Shown here: piece after piece, positions 27,965 through 37,656 of the stretch | Layout of the letters: every line of letters starts with the position of its first letter | How positions within the stretch are numbered: position 1 is the stretch's first letter | Assembly: GCF_002276045.1 (NCBI RefSeq) | Contig: NZ_NQMR01000040.1 | Location: 1 to 62,529, forward strand | Length of the DNA: 62,529 bases | Direction of reading: 5' to 3' | DNA from: Pseudoalteromonas sp. NBT06-2 | Lineage (GTDB): Bacteria; Pseudomonadota; Gammaproteobacteria; Enterobacterales; Alteromonadaceae | Translations under genes and position numbers: made by a program | The notes under the pieces: generated by a model | What the model was told of the DNA's origin: nothing | Databases searched by the model: none | The model's input: the letters and a program-made list of their open reading frames with translations, nothing else

Positions 27965-30217
27965 CTACTTATCTGATTTATATTCATAGTTGTAGTACCC
28001 GTAGTAGCCGTATGCGTTACTGGCTTTCTTTAATACGCCGTTAAATACTACACCTTTTACGTCAACGCCATTTTGTTCAAATCGATTACGGGTTAGTTCT
28101 ATTTCACGAATATGATTTTGGCCAAAGCGGGTTACTATTAACGTGCTACCTGCGTGATTACCTATAATAGCGGCATCTGTTACTGCGAGTATTGGCGGTG
28201 TATCTATTAATACTATGTCGTAATCTTTTTTTACTACATTAACTAACTCTTCAAACCTTGGGTGCATTAATAGCTCTGATGGGTTTGGCGGTATCATGCC
28301 ACGAGTTACTATATGCAAGTTTTCAACTGATGTTTGTTTAATTGTTTTACTTAGTGGTAAACGGCCTGATAAATAATCAGACAAGCCATTTTCCCAGTTT
28401 AATTCAAATTGCTTTTGCATATAACCTTTTCGCATATCAGCATCTATCACTAATACTTTTTGGTCACTTTGTGCTAATACTACCGCTAGGTTTGATGATA
28501 TAAATGATTTACCTACACCAGGCGATGGGCCAGATATTGCTATTACATTATTTTTAGATTCCATCATGGCAAAGTGTAAACTTGTACGTAAGCTACGTAA
28601 TGCTTCTATCGATAAATCAGCTGGGTTTACTGCAGCAAGTATACCTTTGGTGTTTTTATTTTTATTTTTATTACGAAGTTTATCAAGGCCAGTCAGTTCA
28701 TCTTGAAAACTGGAAAATGGTACAGATGCGTATACAGGTAAGCCAATTGCTTCTATTTCATTTGGGTCTTCAACGCCTTTATGCATCGCTTTTTGAATTA
28801 ATACTATTGCTATCGCTAACATGGCGCCTAACATAGTAGCCATTACTGCTATTAAGGCTTTTTTAGGTTTTACTGGTTGCGTGGTATTTACTTCTGCTAC
28901 ATCTATTATACGTACATTACCTACAGTACCTGCGCGTACAATATCAAGCTCTTGTACTTTACTTAATAACGACATATATATTTCGTTACCCACTTGTACA
29001 TCGCGTGTTAAGCGCAATAGTTTTTGCTGTGTTTCAGGTAGTTTTTTTACTTTACTAGCTAGGGCATCTCTTTGTTGTTCTACAGCACTTATTTGCTCTA
29101 ATATGCCTTGGTAATTAGGGTGGTTACGTTTAAATTTACGCGACATTTCTAATCGTTTTAAATCTAAGTCTTGTAGTTTTGTTTCAAGCTCTACTATTTG
29201 CTCTAATACGCCTTGGGTTTCTAATGTTATATTTACTGACTTTTTATTTTTTTGATAATCATTAAATAGTTTTTCAGATACTTCTAATTGCTTTTTAATT
29301 TCAGGTAATTGCACTTCTAAAAAATCGAGCGATTTTTTAGCTTCAGCTGAATTTCGTTCAACATTATTAAGTACGTAAATTTCAGCTATTTTATTTAGTA
29401 CAGTTTCAGCGTATTCTGGATTTTCGTGCTGATAGCTTAAATTTACAATACCAGAGTCTTTACCTTTTTCACTGGCGTTAATAGCCGACTGTAATTCTAG
29501 AATGGTGTTTAAACGGTTTTTACGGCTAATGGTAAAAGTGGTACTAGGTCGTGCTACTAACTTACTAACCGTTAACTCAAATTGTCCATTTGTAAGGGCA
29601 TCACCCAGCATACCGGTTAAAATCACATCGCCATCCGAGTTTAATAAACTGATGTTATTTTCGTCTTCAGCTACTAGCGTAAATACAGTGCCAATTGCAT
29701 ACTTAGGCACATTAAATTTAAATATTTCAATTTGCTCGCCACCCCAAGCGTAACTAGTGGCACCATAACTAGGTTCAGCTAAATCACCTTCGTTAATTGG
29801 GTTGAATTTACGGTAGCTTCTGCCACCTATCACCGGAAATAAGTTAGGTTGCGCAACAATGTCTAATTTTAAAGTATCAACTGCTTCACCAATTACAGAT
29901 CGTGATTTTAGTAATTCGATTTCCGTAATAGATTTTGAGCTGCTTTCAAACATACCTGCCATGTCATCAAAACCAGGTACTGAACCGCTACTTTCTTCAA
30001 CTTGTATCATCGCTGTCGCTTGGAATATAGGTGTTGAATACATGGCAATAAACACACCTGCTAACATAAATACAGCAGTTACAATGGCTATAAAAAATTT
30101 ACGATCAACCAATGCACCAAACAAAGCCATTAAATCAATGTCGTTAGTGGCCTCTTGTGTTTTTGTTGGGCTAGTTTGTTGCATACTATTGACTACTATA
30201 GGTTGTTGAACGCTCAT
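27965..30217 (-). CDS. wzc: Wzc: polysaccharide copolymerase with tyrosine autokinase
   Basis: A 750-residue inner-membrane protein. The N-terminal Wzz domain is bounded by a first membrane helix (residues ~38-60) and a second near 455-475. A periplasmic coiled-coil region precedes the second helix. The cytoplasmic BY-kinase has Walker A SGPSPGVGKSFISSNLA, Walker A-prime VLVIDADMRKG and Walker B IVLIDTPP. A C-terminal tyrosine cluster follows (seven Tyr within NAYGYYGYYNYEYKSDK). It controls chain length and export with Wza. Wzb lies 14 bases upstream. Confidence 0.95.
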   Translation of the reverse strand: MSVQQPIVVNSMQQTSPTKTQEATNDIDLMALFGALVDRKFFIAIVTAVFMLAGVFIAMYSTPIFQATAMIQVEESSGSVPGFDDMAGMFESSSKSITEIELLKSRSVIGEAVDTLKLDIVAQPNLFPVIGGRSYRKFNPINEGDLAEPSYGATSYAWGGEQIEIFKFNVPKYAIGTVFTLVAEDENNISLLNSDGDVILTGMLGDALTNGQFELTVSKLVARPSTTFTISRKNRLNTILELQSAINASEKGKDSGIVNLSYQHENPEYAETVLNKIAEIYVLNNVERNSAEAKKSLDFLEVQLPEIKKQLEVSEKLFNDYQKNKKSVNITLETQGVLEQIVELETKLQDLDLKRLEMSRKFKRNHPNYQGILEQISAVEQQRDALASKVKKLPETQQKLLRLTRDVQVGNEIYMSLLSKVQELDIVRAGTVGNVRIIDVAEVNTTQPVKPKKALIAVMATMLGAMLAIAIVLIQKAMHKGVEDPNEIEAIGLPVYASVPFSSFQDELTGLDKLRNKNKNKNTKGILAAVNPADLSIEALRSLRTSLHFAMMESKNNVIAISGPSPGVGKSFISSNLAVVLAQSDQKVLVIDADMRKGYMQKQFELNWENGLSDYLSGRLPLSKTIKQTSVENLHIVTRGMIPPNPSELLMHPRFEELVNVVKKDYDIVLIDTPPILAVTDAAIIGNHAGSTLIVTRFGQNHIREIELTRNRFEQNGVDVKGVVFNGVLKKASNAYGYYGYYNYEYKSDK

Positions 30218-30231
30218 GATTCACTCATCCT

Positions 30232-30684
30232 TTATAAATACTTATGCCAGGCAATACATGCTTGATCTATTAGTTGATATACATGCTCAAATGCTTCATG
30301 ACTTTGGCGATAAGGATCAGGTATTTCAGTATCATTTATCCATTTACCGAGTAAAAAGGTTTTACCTCGCGCTTGCGGATATTGCCCTAGTAAATCAGTT
30401 AAATGGCGTTGTTCCATCACTAAAATTAAGCTATTGTCGTTTATTAATTTGCTATTTAATTGCTGACCTTTATGAGCAGTCATATTTATATCAAAAGTTT
30501 TAGCTATATTTTGTGCTGTGCTATCTGCAGGTTTACCTACCAAAGCAGTTAACCCAGCAGAAGATACTTTAACAGTACTTTCAGCTGCAGAGCCTTGTAG
30601 TTTACTTTTCAATAAATATTCAGCAGTTGGACTTCGGCATATATTACCGGCACATACCATTAATACAGAGTTAAACATGGCCAT
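30232..30684 (-). CDS. wzb: Wzb: low-molecular-weight protein tyrosine phosphatase
   Basis: A 150-residue phosphatase with the CX5R signature in VLMVCAGNICRSPTAEY at the N-terminus and the general-acid aspartate in IPDPYRQ near residue 125. It dephosphorylates the Wzc tyrosine tail, cycling Wzc between assembled and free forms. Its stop-start junction overlaps wza by 1 base. Confidence 0.95.
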   Translation of the reverse strand: MAMFNSVLMVCAGNICRSPTAEYLLKSKLQGSAAESTVKVSSAGLTALVGKPADSTAQNIAKTFDINMTAHKGQQLNSKLINDNSLILVMEQRHLTDLLGQYPQARGKTFLLGKWINDTEIPDPYRQSHEAFEHVYQLIDQACIAWHKYL

Positions 30685-31808
30685 TAAAATAACTTACCTT
30701 TTTGGTCAATTTCATAAATGGTATCAATGGCACCAATTGTTGGTAATAGCTGGCTAATTAAGCGATTCCAACGTGCAATAGGCGCTGTTGTTACATATAT
30801 AATATCACGTGGCTCTAGTTTAAATTCATCTGCCAATACTAATGCCACTACATTTTTAGCGTGAAGTTGATATACATCGGCTATTACACCGTCTTTTTGT
30901 AAATCGCGTTTACGTAATACAAATATGCCATTTGCATCGGCTGTTGCTTCGTTTAAACCGCCTACCTCTGTTAACGCTTCAGCTAAGCTTAAACCATACC
31001 TGTGTACTTCTACTGAACTCGCTTTACTTACATCGCCTAATACAAATACTTTTTGGCTATCAGTACGGTTTACATGAATAATATCGCCATGTTGTAATAA
31101 CCGATTTTGCGATATATCACCATTTTCATAAAATTCATCTAATTGAATGGTTTCTGACTTATTGCCACGGGTAAAAGTTACGGTGCGCCAATCAGCTTTA
31201 TCGTTTAAGCCGCCCGCTTGGTTTAGTGCGTCAATTAAAGTTAGAGGAATTTCTGTTACTGCGTAAACACCCGGTTTATTAACCTCTCCTGTTACATACG
31301 CTTTTTGGCTATTAAAACCCACTACCTTTATATCAATCTGAGGTTTTTCTATTATGCGGCTTAATCTTTTTACTAACACGTCGTGTAATTGGCGAATTGT
31401 TTTACCCGCTGCAGGAATGTTTGCGGCATATGCATAAGTAATCGTGCCATCGGCTTGTATTCTAAAACCATCAAACGCTGCGGTTCGTTGTACTGCTGCT
31501 GGTATTGTGAGTTCTGGATGATCCCATACACCAATAGAAAGCACATCTCCGACACCTAGTATATATTCATAGTGTGATACATTTACATCTTTTAGGTTGG
31601 CGCGTTTTAATTGGCTTTTACTCGCCTTTTGCTGTTGAAGTAGTGCAAAGTCTATAACCTGAAAGTTAACATTACTCATGTCATTTTCGATACTTGTGTT
31701 TTGCTCACTAGGTGTAATACCTTCAATATGACCACCTGGGATCACAGTACACGCACTCATTGTCAATAACGACAATGAAGTAACAATCAGTTTATAGCAT
31801 TGTGCCAT
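30684..31808 (-). CDS. wza: Wza: outer-membrane polysaccharide export lipoprotein
   Basis: A 374-residue protein with a lipoprotein signal peptide (LIVTSLSLLTMSAC, lipobox cysteine at about residue 20). It has the export domain with YILGVGDVLSIGVWDHPEL and two SLBB domains (YVTGEVNKPGVYAVTEIPL and VFVLGDVSKASSVEVHRYG). It ends with the short C-terminal region that forms the outer-membrane helix in Wza. It is the exit channel for the polymer and is the first of the wza-wzb-wzc set. Confidence 0.95.
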   Translation of the reverse strand: MAQCYKLIVTSLSLLTMSACTVIPGGHIEGITPSEQNTSIENDMSNVNFQVIDFALLQQQKASKSQLKRANLKDVNVSHYEYILGVGDVLSIGVWDHPELTIPAAVQRTAAFDGFRIQADGTITYAYAANIPAAGKTIRQLHDVLVKRLSRIIEKPQIDIKVVGFNSQKAYVTGEVNKPGVYAVTEIPLTLIDALNQAGGLNDKADWRTVTFTRGNKSETIQLDEFYENGDISQNRLLQHGDIIHVNRTDSQKVFVLGDVSKASSVEVHRYGLSLAEALTEVGGLNEATADANGIFVLRKRDLQKDGVIADVYQLHAKNVVALVLADEFKLEPRDIIYVTTAPIARWNRLISQLLPTIGAIDTIYEIDQKGKLF

Positions 31809-31922
31809 TGTATATTCCTACTTCTATTTACTAACTATTTTATAAAATCTAGCACGTTGAGTGCGTATTATTCTATCTTAAAAAACTTATATATTTCAAT
31901 AAAAATTAAATTTATTTCTCTT

Positions 31923-34070
31923 TCATTTATAACTTAAATACGCTTCTTTAAGCCTTGCCATATTACTATTAACATAACTACTTGATAATCGCCCTTGGTT
32001 AAAAAAGGTTCTATTTAAGTTAATTGCTGTATCTGTAACGTAAGCAGCTTTATTGAGTAATTGATTATGCGATTCACCAATGCGCGTACTTACTTTATGA
32101 CGCCAAGCTTTATTACCTGTTACTTGGCCATATTTTGTTACTTTCATATCTTTACGTGGTGTTAATGGAATACTAAATGCAATACCCGCTTGCTGTACTT
32201 CGGTATCGCTCATAAATAGTGATACATAACTATCACCAAACCAAAAGCGAGACTCTAATTTATAGCCTTTATCTTCTTCCCAAAACTTACCTGCTGTTGC
32301 ATGAAAGCTGACATTTTTTTCAGACCAGTTATATCTATACGAAAGCGTATGATAATCCCTATCGTGTAAATAATTTTTATATTCAAAGTATGCTAATTTT
32401 GCATTAATAGCATGCCTACCTGTTTCACTTTGCCAAGCTGTTTCGTTTATAAGCCCATAGTGATCATAATACTCACGGTATAAACCAAATTGAGTTTGGT
32501 TATAAATATTATAAGGTAAAGCAAGTGTTTGATATATTACCGCTTGGTCTATACCATTTTGTACTTTGCGATTATAAAAAGGTTTATTTTGTTCAAAATC
32601 CTCGGTTTCTGCCACTCTTGTTTGAGCTCTAACATTAATACCCGCACCTTGCCAAAGCGGAATGTGCACATCAGCTCTTAGTGCTAATGAATAATCATAT
32701 ACGCCCATTTCAGTTGCATAAGTGGCAGATAATGCAGGCCCTATTGTTACTCTCGGTTTAAAATAAGGGCTATTATTTGCTCTATTACCAACCCACACTA
32801 ATCCTGTCGGTTTTTTACCTTTGCCTTGCTCTATGCTTAATTTTGGCATTATACCATTTTCTATAAAGGTTTTGTATTCTTTGATGCTACCTTTCAATGT
32901 CAATAAAGGAATTTCTTGCTTAGATAATTGCACATTAAACTGGCTATTATTATCGAAATATTCTGTTATGCGGCCAATTACCAAGCCGATTGCATCTATA
33001 TCGTTACGATTAAATATTGGGTTTTCGAATTCAACAAAAACATCAGCCTTACGGGTAAAAGCGACTCTAATGTTTTCAAAACCATCAAGTAATAAGGCTT
33101 TTTTTAGTTTACGTATTTGTGTGTTTAATAATTTAGTTTCTACATTTGGTTTATTGGTATTCGATTGGTTGTTTAATATTGCTTTTTGACTGTAACCATT
33201 AACAGTTTTAGATGTTTTATAGTTGCTTTTATAAACTCGTTTGTTTTTATTATATGTACTATTTTCATTATGGTTTACCGCAGCTATTACAGGCGCAGAC
33301 TTTGTATATTGCTTTTTATTTTGCTCTGAGAAAGGCATAGTAAAGTTTATACCCCAAAATGACTCTTGCTCAGCAAAGTCACTATTACTATAAAAGCGAC
33401 TCGTTAGCGTAAAAGTGCCTAGGTTATACAATAATTCTTTTGGTATTGTTATTCGTGCCGCCGCGTTTACAGCTTCAGCATCATGCTCTGCTTGTAAGCT
33501 TAACCAAGGTAACACTTGCCATTCAATGCCTGCAAACGGGCCGTTCATTTGCCCTGTTTCTGTATCGCTTTTACTAACTCCGGCACTTAACCTAAAGTTA
33601 TGCCACTGTTTTGATGCACTTAAGTAATAGGTACTGTAATTATTGGCTGCGCCACCTAAGTCTCTTGCACCTATGGCAACACTAAACCAGTCTTTTGGAA
33701 TGTAAGGGATTTGATATTTAGCGTTAAAAGAAAGATCTCGCGTTTGGCCTTCGCCTTCTTTATAAAATAGATTGTCGTGCATAGAAGATGATGCAATTAA
33801 GCCACTGGCTTCAAAGCCTTCAAATAAACCAGCTGAAAATATAAAGTTATGGCCATCAAGGTAGGTTCTAGCACGTAAATCAAGCTGATTGTTATACGAA
33901 AAATCCATCATACCTTGCTCTAATACTTGTGCATTAGGGGTATTAATTAAACCTGTAAAACCAGTGAATGAGCGGTGATTAGTTAATATATCATCTGCCA
34001 ATGCTGAAAAACTTAGCATTGTACTAGATGTTATTAAAGCCTTTATTAGCGGCGCCTTAAATATAGGCAT
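31923..34070 (-). CDS. yjbH: YjbH-type outer-membrane exopolysaccharide protein
   Basis: About 715 residues of the YjbH family. The signal peptide is MPIFKAPLIKALITSSTMLS followed by FSALA, cleaved before DD. The body is rich in beta-strand patterns, including HRSFTGFTGLINTPNAQVLEQG. I choose the ATG at 34070, which gives a clean leader and a GGA Shine-Dalgarno; a TTG five codons upstream is possible. YjbH acts with other Yjb proteins in polysaccharide export in E. coli, mechanism uncertain. It is the first gene of the operon after the ops leader, 114 bases before wza. Confidence 0.85.
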   Translation of the reverse strand: MPIFKAPLIKALITSSTMLSFSALADDILTNHRSFTGFTGLINTPNAQVLEQGMMDFSYNNQLDLRARTYLDGHNFIFSAGLFEGFEASGLIASSSMHDNLFYKEGEGQTRDLSFNAKYQIPYIPKDWFSVAIGARDLGGAANNYSTYYLSASKQWHNFRLSAGVSKSDTETGQMNGPFAGIEWQVLPWLSLQAEHDAEAVNAAARITIPKELLYNLGTFTLTSRFYSNSDFAEQESFWGINFTMPFSEQNKKQYTKSAPVIAAVNHNENSTYNKNKRVYKSNYKTSKTVNGYSQKAILNNQSNTNKPNVETKLLNTQIRKLKKALLLDGFENIRVAFTRKADVFVEFENPIFNRNDIDAIGLVIGRITEYFDNNSQFNVQLSKQEIPLLTLKGSIKEYKTFIENGIMPKLSIEQGKGKKPTGLVWVGNRANNSPYFKPRVTIGPALSATYATEMGVYDYSLALRADVHIPLWQGAGINVRAQTRVAETEDFEQNKPFYNRKVQNGIDQAVIYQTLALPYNIYNQTQFGLYREYYDHYGLINETAWQSETGRHAINAKLAYFEYKNYLHDRDYHTLSYRYNWSEKNVSFHATAGKFWEEDKGYKLESRFWFGDSYVSLFMSDTEVQQAGIAFSIPLTPRKDMKVTKYGQVTGNKAWRHKVSTRIGESHNQLLNKAAYVTDTAINLNRTFFNQGRLSSSYVNSNMARLKEAYLSYK

Positions 34071-34166
34071 AAAAAAGCAATCCAAATTCCGTTTGAAACA
34101 AAAAAAGTGATGGTATCACGTTTATTGTTTAAAAGGGTATAAAACTAAAGTTATACATGCAATATA

Positions 34167-34191
34167 AAAGCCGCAACAGTTGCGGCTTTTT
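34167..34191 (-). terminator. Intrinsic terminator in the operon leader
   Basis: AAAAGCCGCAAC, a 1-base loop region, and GTTGCGGCTTTTT form a strong GC-rich stem with T tracts on both strands. On the minus strand it lies between the ops element and yjbH, so it could stop RNA polymerase unless it has been modified by RfaH at ops. It could also stop plus-strand transcription. Confidence 0.8.
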
Positions 34192-34229
34192 ACATAGTGT
34201 AAATATCAACTAATACAAGTTAATAACTA

Positions 34230-34238
34230 GCTACCGCC
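34230..34238 (-). promoter_or_regulatory. ops element (RfaH recruitment site)
   Basis: The minus strand reads GGCGGTAGC, an exact match to the core ops sequence found in JUMPstart leaders of long capsule, LPS and haemolysin operons. The context ACTGGC-GGTA-GCTAGT can fold into a six-pair hairpin (one G-T), like the non-template ops hairpin RfaH reads. A wider inverted repeat TACAAGT...ACTTGTA surrounds it. It precedes a minus-strand operon of about 32 kb. Confidence 0.85.
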
Positions 34239-34276
34239 AGTACTTGTATCAAGGGCTATCCATTTAGAGCAACCAG

Positions 34277-34282
34277 TGTCAA
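34277..34282 (-). promoter_or_regulatory. Possible outward -35 hexamer in the IS remnant
   Basis: A perfect TTGACA on the minus strand, pointing toward the polysaccharide operon and about 40 bases before ops. No convincing -10 follows at 16-18 bases (ATAGCC or TAGCCC), so it may only be half of a promoter. It lies just inside the transposase remnant. Confidence 0.3.
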
Positions 34283-34288
34283 TATGTA

Positions 34289-34693
34289 GTGATGAGCAAA
34301 GAATCCAAATCACTCAAAGCAGGCATTGATTACCCTAAAAACTGGGATCAGTTTATGAACTGGTTTCACGATGAACAATCATGCCTAAGTTATTTAAAAA
34401 AACTTCGCTGGCCTAATGGTTTTATTTGCCCAAACTGTTTTAGCGAAAGTGCTCCATATAGTCTTCCAAAAAATAAATTTAAATGTGTTAAATGCCGTAA
34501 GCAAACTTCTGTAACAGCAGGAACTATTTTTGATAAGATCAGAACCCCTCTAAAAAATTGGTTTGCTGCTGTTTGGTATTTAACAAATCAGAAAAATGGA
34601 GTCAGTGCGCTTGGTATGCAACGTTTACTTGGACTTGGTAGTTACCAAACGGCTTGGACAATACTGCATAGATTACGCCATGCTATTTATTAA
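34289..34693 (+). pseudogene. Truncated IS1595-family transposase
   Basis: A 134-codon frame starting at GTG or the ATG three bases on. It has the IS1595 N-terminal zinc ribbon (CPNCF...CVKCR, residues ~47-50 and 65-68), then the helical part TAGTIFDKIRTPLKNWFAAVWYL and HRLRHAIY. It stops there, whereas the family normally continues for about 170 more residues with the DDE-type catalytic domain. No downstream remnant or right inverted end was found. GGGCTATCCATT at about 34254 could be the left end. Confidence 0.8.
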
Positions 34694-35208
34694 AACCAAG
34701 TAAAAATAAAACTTACAACCTCGCTATAAACTTGAGATAAAACTCGTATTTAGCAAAGCTAATATAATTAATACAGGGACTTAATCATTCCCTGATCTAT
34801 GTTTCCAGCACGAATTTACAGTTTTTTACGCAAGAAAACAAGTAAACATAAACCTGCTGGGTTAAGTTAGCAGAGAAATCAGTTTAATCCAATGTAATTT
34901 TAAGGAAGTTGATTTAACGCAATTTAAATTAATGCAACCCTAACATAATTCGATATATTCAGGGCTTAAGTTCATATTGACCGACTCTATAATTATCAGT
35001 GCATTATTAGTTTCTGTTAATAGCATTATTAATGGCGCTTCACTAGATTAGAGACCTTTGGCAGTAATAAAATAATTATAATCGACTGGGTTTATCAACA
35101 ACCCGAAGTCTTAGAGTTAAAAGCTTAAAACAATATTACCATAGCCATAACAGCCTGATTTAGTATAACTATGAGTCAATATAGGCAAAACATGCTATCA
35201 CTCTAACT
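34694..35208. other. Gene-free stretch between the IS remnant and the LytTR gene
   Basis: 515 bases with no convincing gene on either strand. A 38-codon minus-strand frame ending near 34935 is too short to support. No right end of the IS element was found here. It could hold the displaced original promoter of the polysaccharide operon. Confidence 0.5.
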
Positions 35209-36069
35209 TTAGAGCCTTTCTTTAAAGCGCTCTTTATAACGTCTAGAAAGGCTTAATATTTTTCCATTAATCAATTTCACCTCACTGTCGCCACTATTTA
35301 ATGGTGTAATAGATTCAACATAATCTAAATTGATTGCATGTGAGCGATGAATGCGACTAAACCCTTTATCCGTTATTTTTGTGATTAAATTAGTTAAAGT
35401 TGTTCGCAGTGGATAAATACGACCTTTTATATGCAAATTCACATAATTACCTGCTGACTCAAGCCATTCCACATCATCAATTTTAATAATAAATTCTTTA
35501 CCTAGCTTTTTTACCAGTAAACGATCTATGTTTGATGATTCGCTGTCATTTTCACTTTCATCTTCACTTTGAGCAACAGGACTTGCCTCACCTTGCAATC
35601 TAGATATAATAAAGTTGTAACCCTGAATAAATATAATAAAGAAAATAAAACTCCATAAATCTTTACGATACTCATAAAATAGCTCAAACCAGATATCACC
35701 AAAGTTGTAATTTCCCGACATGAAAAAATAACTAACTTCTCTCATACTCACCATTAAAAAAACATGCGACAACGAAAATACAACAGAGGCTAAAAAGTAG
35801 TAAAGCAAAGACAGTTTCAGAGACTGCCAACTAAAAGGTACTCTTTTTAATAATTGCACAATAGCGGGAAACAATATCACAGCGCTAATCGCACTTGAGT
35901 ATTCCCAAACAAAAGGTTCCCATAATTGAAAAGGTAATACAGTATAATTTCGTTGCCCTTCCATAATTACGGAAGTGGCAAGCAAGCTATTATTTATAAA
36001 AAAATAGCAAAACAACAAACCAATTTCATAGCTTAATTTATACTTTTGAAAATGTTGCAACTTACTCAT
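35209..36069 (-). CDS. Membrane-anchored LytTR-type DNA-binding regulator
   Basis: A 286-residue protein. Four hydrophobic helices lie in residues 15-155. An acidic linker (SEDESENDSESSN) leads to a C-terminal LytTR domain (residues ~180-286) with VEWLESAGNYVNLHI, GFSRIHRSHAINLDYV and LSLSRRYKERF. It lacks a receiver domain, so the membrane part probably senses a signal directly. It is divergent from a membrane acyltransferase gene, which it may control (inference). Confidence 0.88.
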   Translation of the reverse strand: MSKLQHFQKYKLSYEIGLLFCYFFINNSLLATSVIMEGQRNYTVLPFQLWEPFVWEYSSAISAVILFPAIVQLLKRVPFSWQSLKLSLLYYFLASVVFSLSHVFLMVSMREVSYFFMSGNYNFGDIWFELFYEYRKDLWSFIFFIIFIQGYNFIISRLQGEASPVAQSEDESENDSESSNIDRLLVKKLGKEFIIKIDDVEWLESAGNYVNLHIKGRIYPLRTTLTNLITKITDKGFSRIHRSHAINLDYVESITPLNSGDSEVKLINGKILSLSRRYKERFKERL

Positions 36070-36215
36070 TTATATCCCATATGTAAAAGATCTTAATTTC
36101 CATCCCACTATACCACCACTTATCCCTACTCTTTGTTTTAACAGCCTTTTAATAGGTATGTTTTTATATTTATAAGTAATACTAAGCCAATAAAACATAA
36201 AAAGTAATAAATATT

Positions 36216-37505
36216 ATGAAAAATAAAATAAATGATATTATCAAGTTATCATGGATTGCCAGTCTATTCACGCCCGATAAAACAGATATGCCAAATCGAA
36301 GGCATGATTTAGATTGGCTGCGAATAGCTGTATTTGGTTTACTGATTTTATTTCATACTGGTATGTTTTATGTTGAAAATTGGGGATGGCATGTAAAAAG
36401 CAGTTATCAATCTCAAACGCTTGAAAGCATCATGTTACTTGTTGAACCGTGGCGCATGGCTGTGCTTTGGTTAATTGCCGGTATATCAATACGCTTTATT
36501 ATGGCTAAAGTGTCTGTTTGGCGCTTTATTAACATAAGAAGTTTTCGCCTATTATTACCGCTGCTATTTGGCATATTAGTGATAGTGCCGCCTCAACTTT
36601 ATATTGAAATGACTCATAATGGCGATTTAAATATGAGCTATTGGCAGTTTTTAACTGAATTTTTCGCTAGTGATAGTGATATATTTAAAAAATATCAATC
36701 AGGTATTTGGCCACATATAGATGTTAACCATTTGTGGTTTATTCGTTCATTATGGCGATACTCTCTAATTATTTTATGTTTATTGCCACTATTAAATTCC
36801 GAATTCGTCAATCAAGCTATTAAGGAGCTATTTAACCAACACGTTATAATTACTACTGTCATTGCTACTGTGCCGCTTTTTATTATTCAAATAACGTGGA
36901 ACCAAGATACTGTGCGTTACCCTTTAGGTTTTACTTTTATGATTTATGGTTATTTGATTGGCTGGCATAAAGTGTTTTGGCTTAAAATCGAAAATAATCT
37001 AACATCATTAATTTTAGTATTTGCAACCTGCTACCTCATTCTAATTACTTTTTACAATGGCGTTTGGCTCAATATTAACAAAGAAAGTCAAACATCTAAT
37101 GATTGGTTAACTATGCTAGGTTTATTTAATTACAGTTTACTGCAGATCATAGGGGCATTAATGGTATTCTCAATAGCATATAAATACTGTAATAACCCCT
37201 CAAAAAAATTAAGCTACTTAAATGATGCTGTTTATCCATTTTATATTATTCATCAAACACTCATAGTGGTGATAGGTTACAACCTTTCACAGCTTAATTT
37301 AGGGCCAATAATAGAACCCTGCTTACTTATTTTGTTTACAATTTTTAGTTGTTTCATTGGATTCGAAATAATTCGTAGAACCGATATATTAAGGCCTTTG
37401 TTTGGCCTAAAGGTAAATAAAAATTATCGATTAGAGATACAAAGGTTTGGCTATACATTATCTTGCTTATTAATATTTATTATTGGATGGGAGATCCTCA
37501 TTTAA
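36216..37505 (+). CDS. Acyltransferase family 3-like membrane protein
   Basis: A 429-residue polytopic protein with about ten helices. The family-3 hallmark is RRHDLDWLRIAVFGLLILFH, with the first-helix histidine, followed by GMFYVENWGWHV and an arginine-containing second helix LVEPWRMAVLWLIAGISIRF. DAVYPFYIIHQTLIVVIGY near the C-terminus is typical. This branch, related to OpgC/glucan modification proteins, is often next to LytTR regulators. Substrate unknown. Confidence 0.85.
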   Translation: MKNKINDIIKLSWIASLFTPDKTDMPNRRHDLDWLRIAVFGLLILFHTGMFYVENWGWHVKSSYQSQTLESIMLLVEPWRMAVLWLIAGISIRFIMAKVSVWRFINIRSFRLLLPLLFGILVIVPPQLYIEMTHNGDLNMSYWQFLTEFFASDSDIFKKYQSGIWPHIDVNHLWFIRSLWRYSLIILCLLPLLNSEFVNQAIKELFNQHVIITTVIATVPLFIIQITWNQDTVRYPLGFTFMIYGYLIGWHKVFWLKIENNLTSLILVFATCYLILITFYNGVWLNINKESQTSNDWLTMLGLFNYSLLQIIGALMVFSIAYKYCNNPSKKLSYLNDAVYPFYIIHQTLIVVIGYNLSQLNLGPIIEPCLLILFTIFSCFIGFEIIRRTDILRPLFGLKVNKNYRLEIQRFGYTLSCLLIFIIGWEILI

Positions 37506-37656
37506 ATTCAATTACTGTTATTAAATTTATTATAAAACAGACCCTTTTATAGAAACATACTGTTACATATATAAAGTGTACTGATGTTGCAATAATTGGG
37601 TTTGTTACAGAGTATAGAGCAATCCAATACCTGTCCCCCCATTAAAGGAATATAAA

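Noticed and set aside
32821..33189. 122-codon plus-strand frame within yjbH
   Set aside because: Antisense shadow, no ribosome site or family match.
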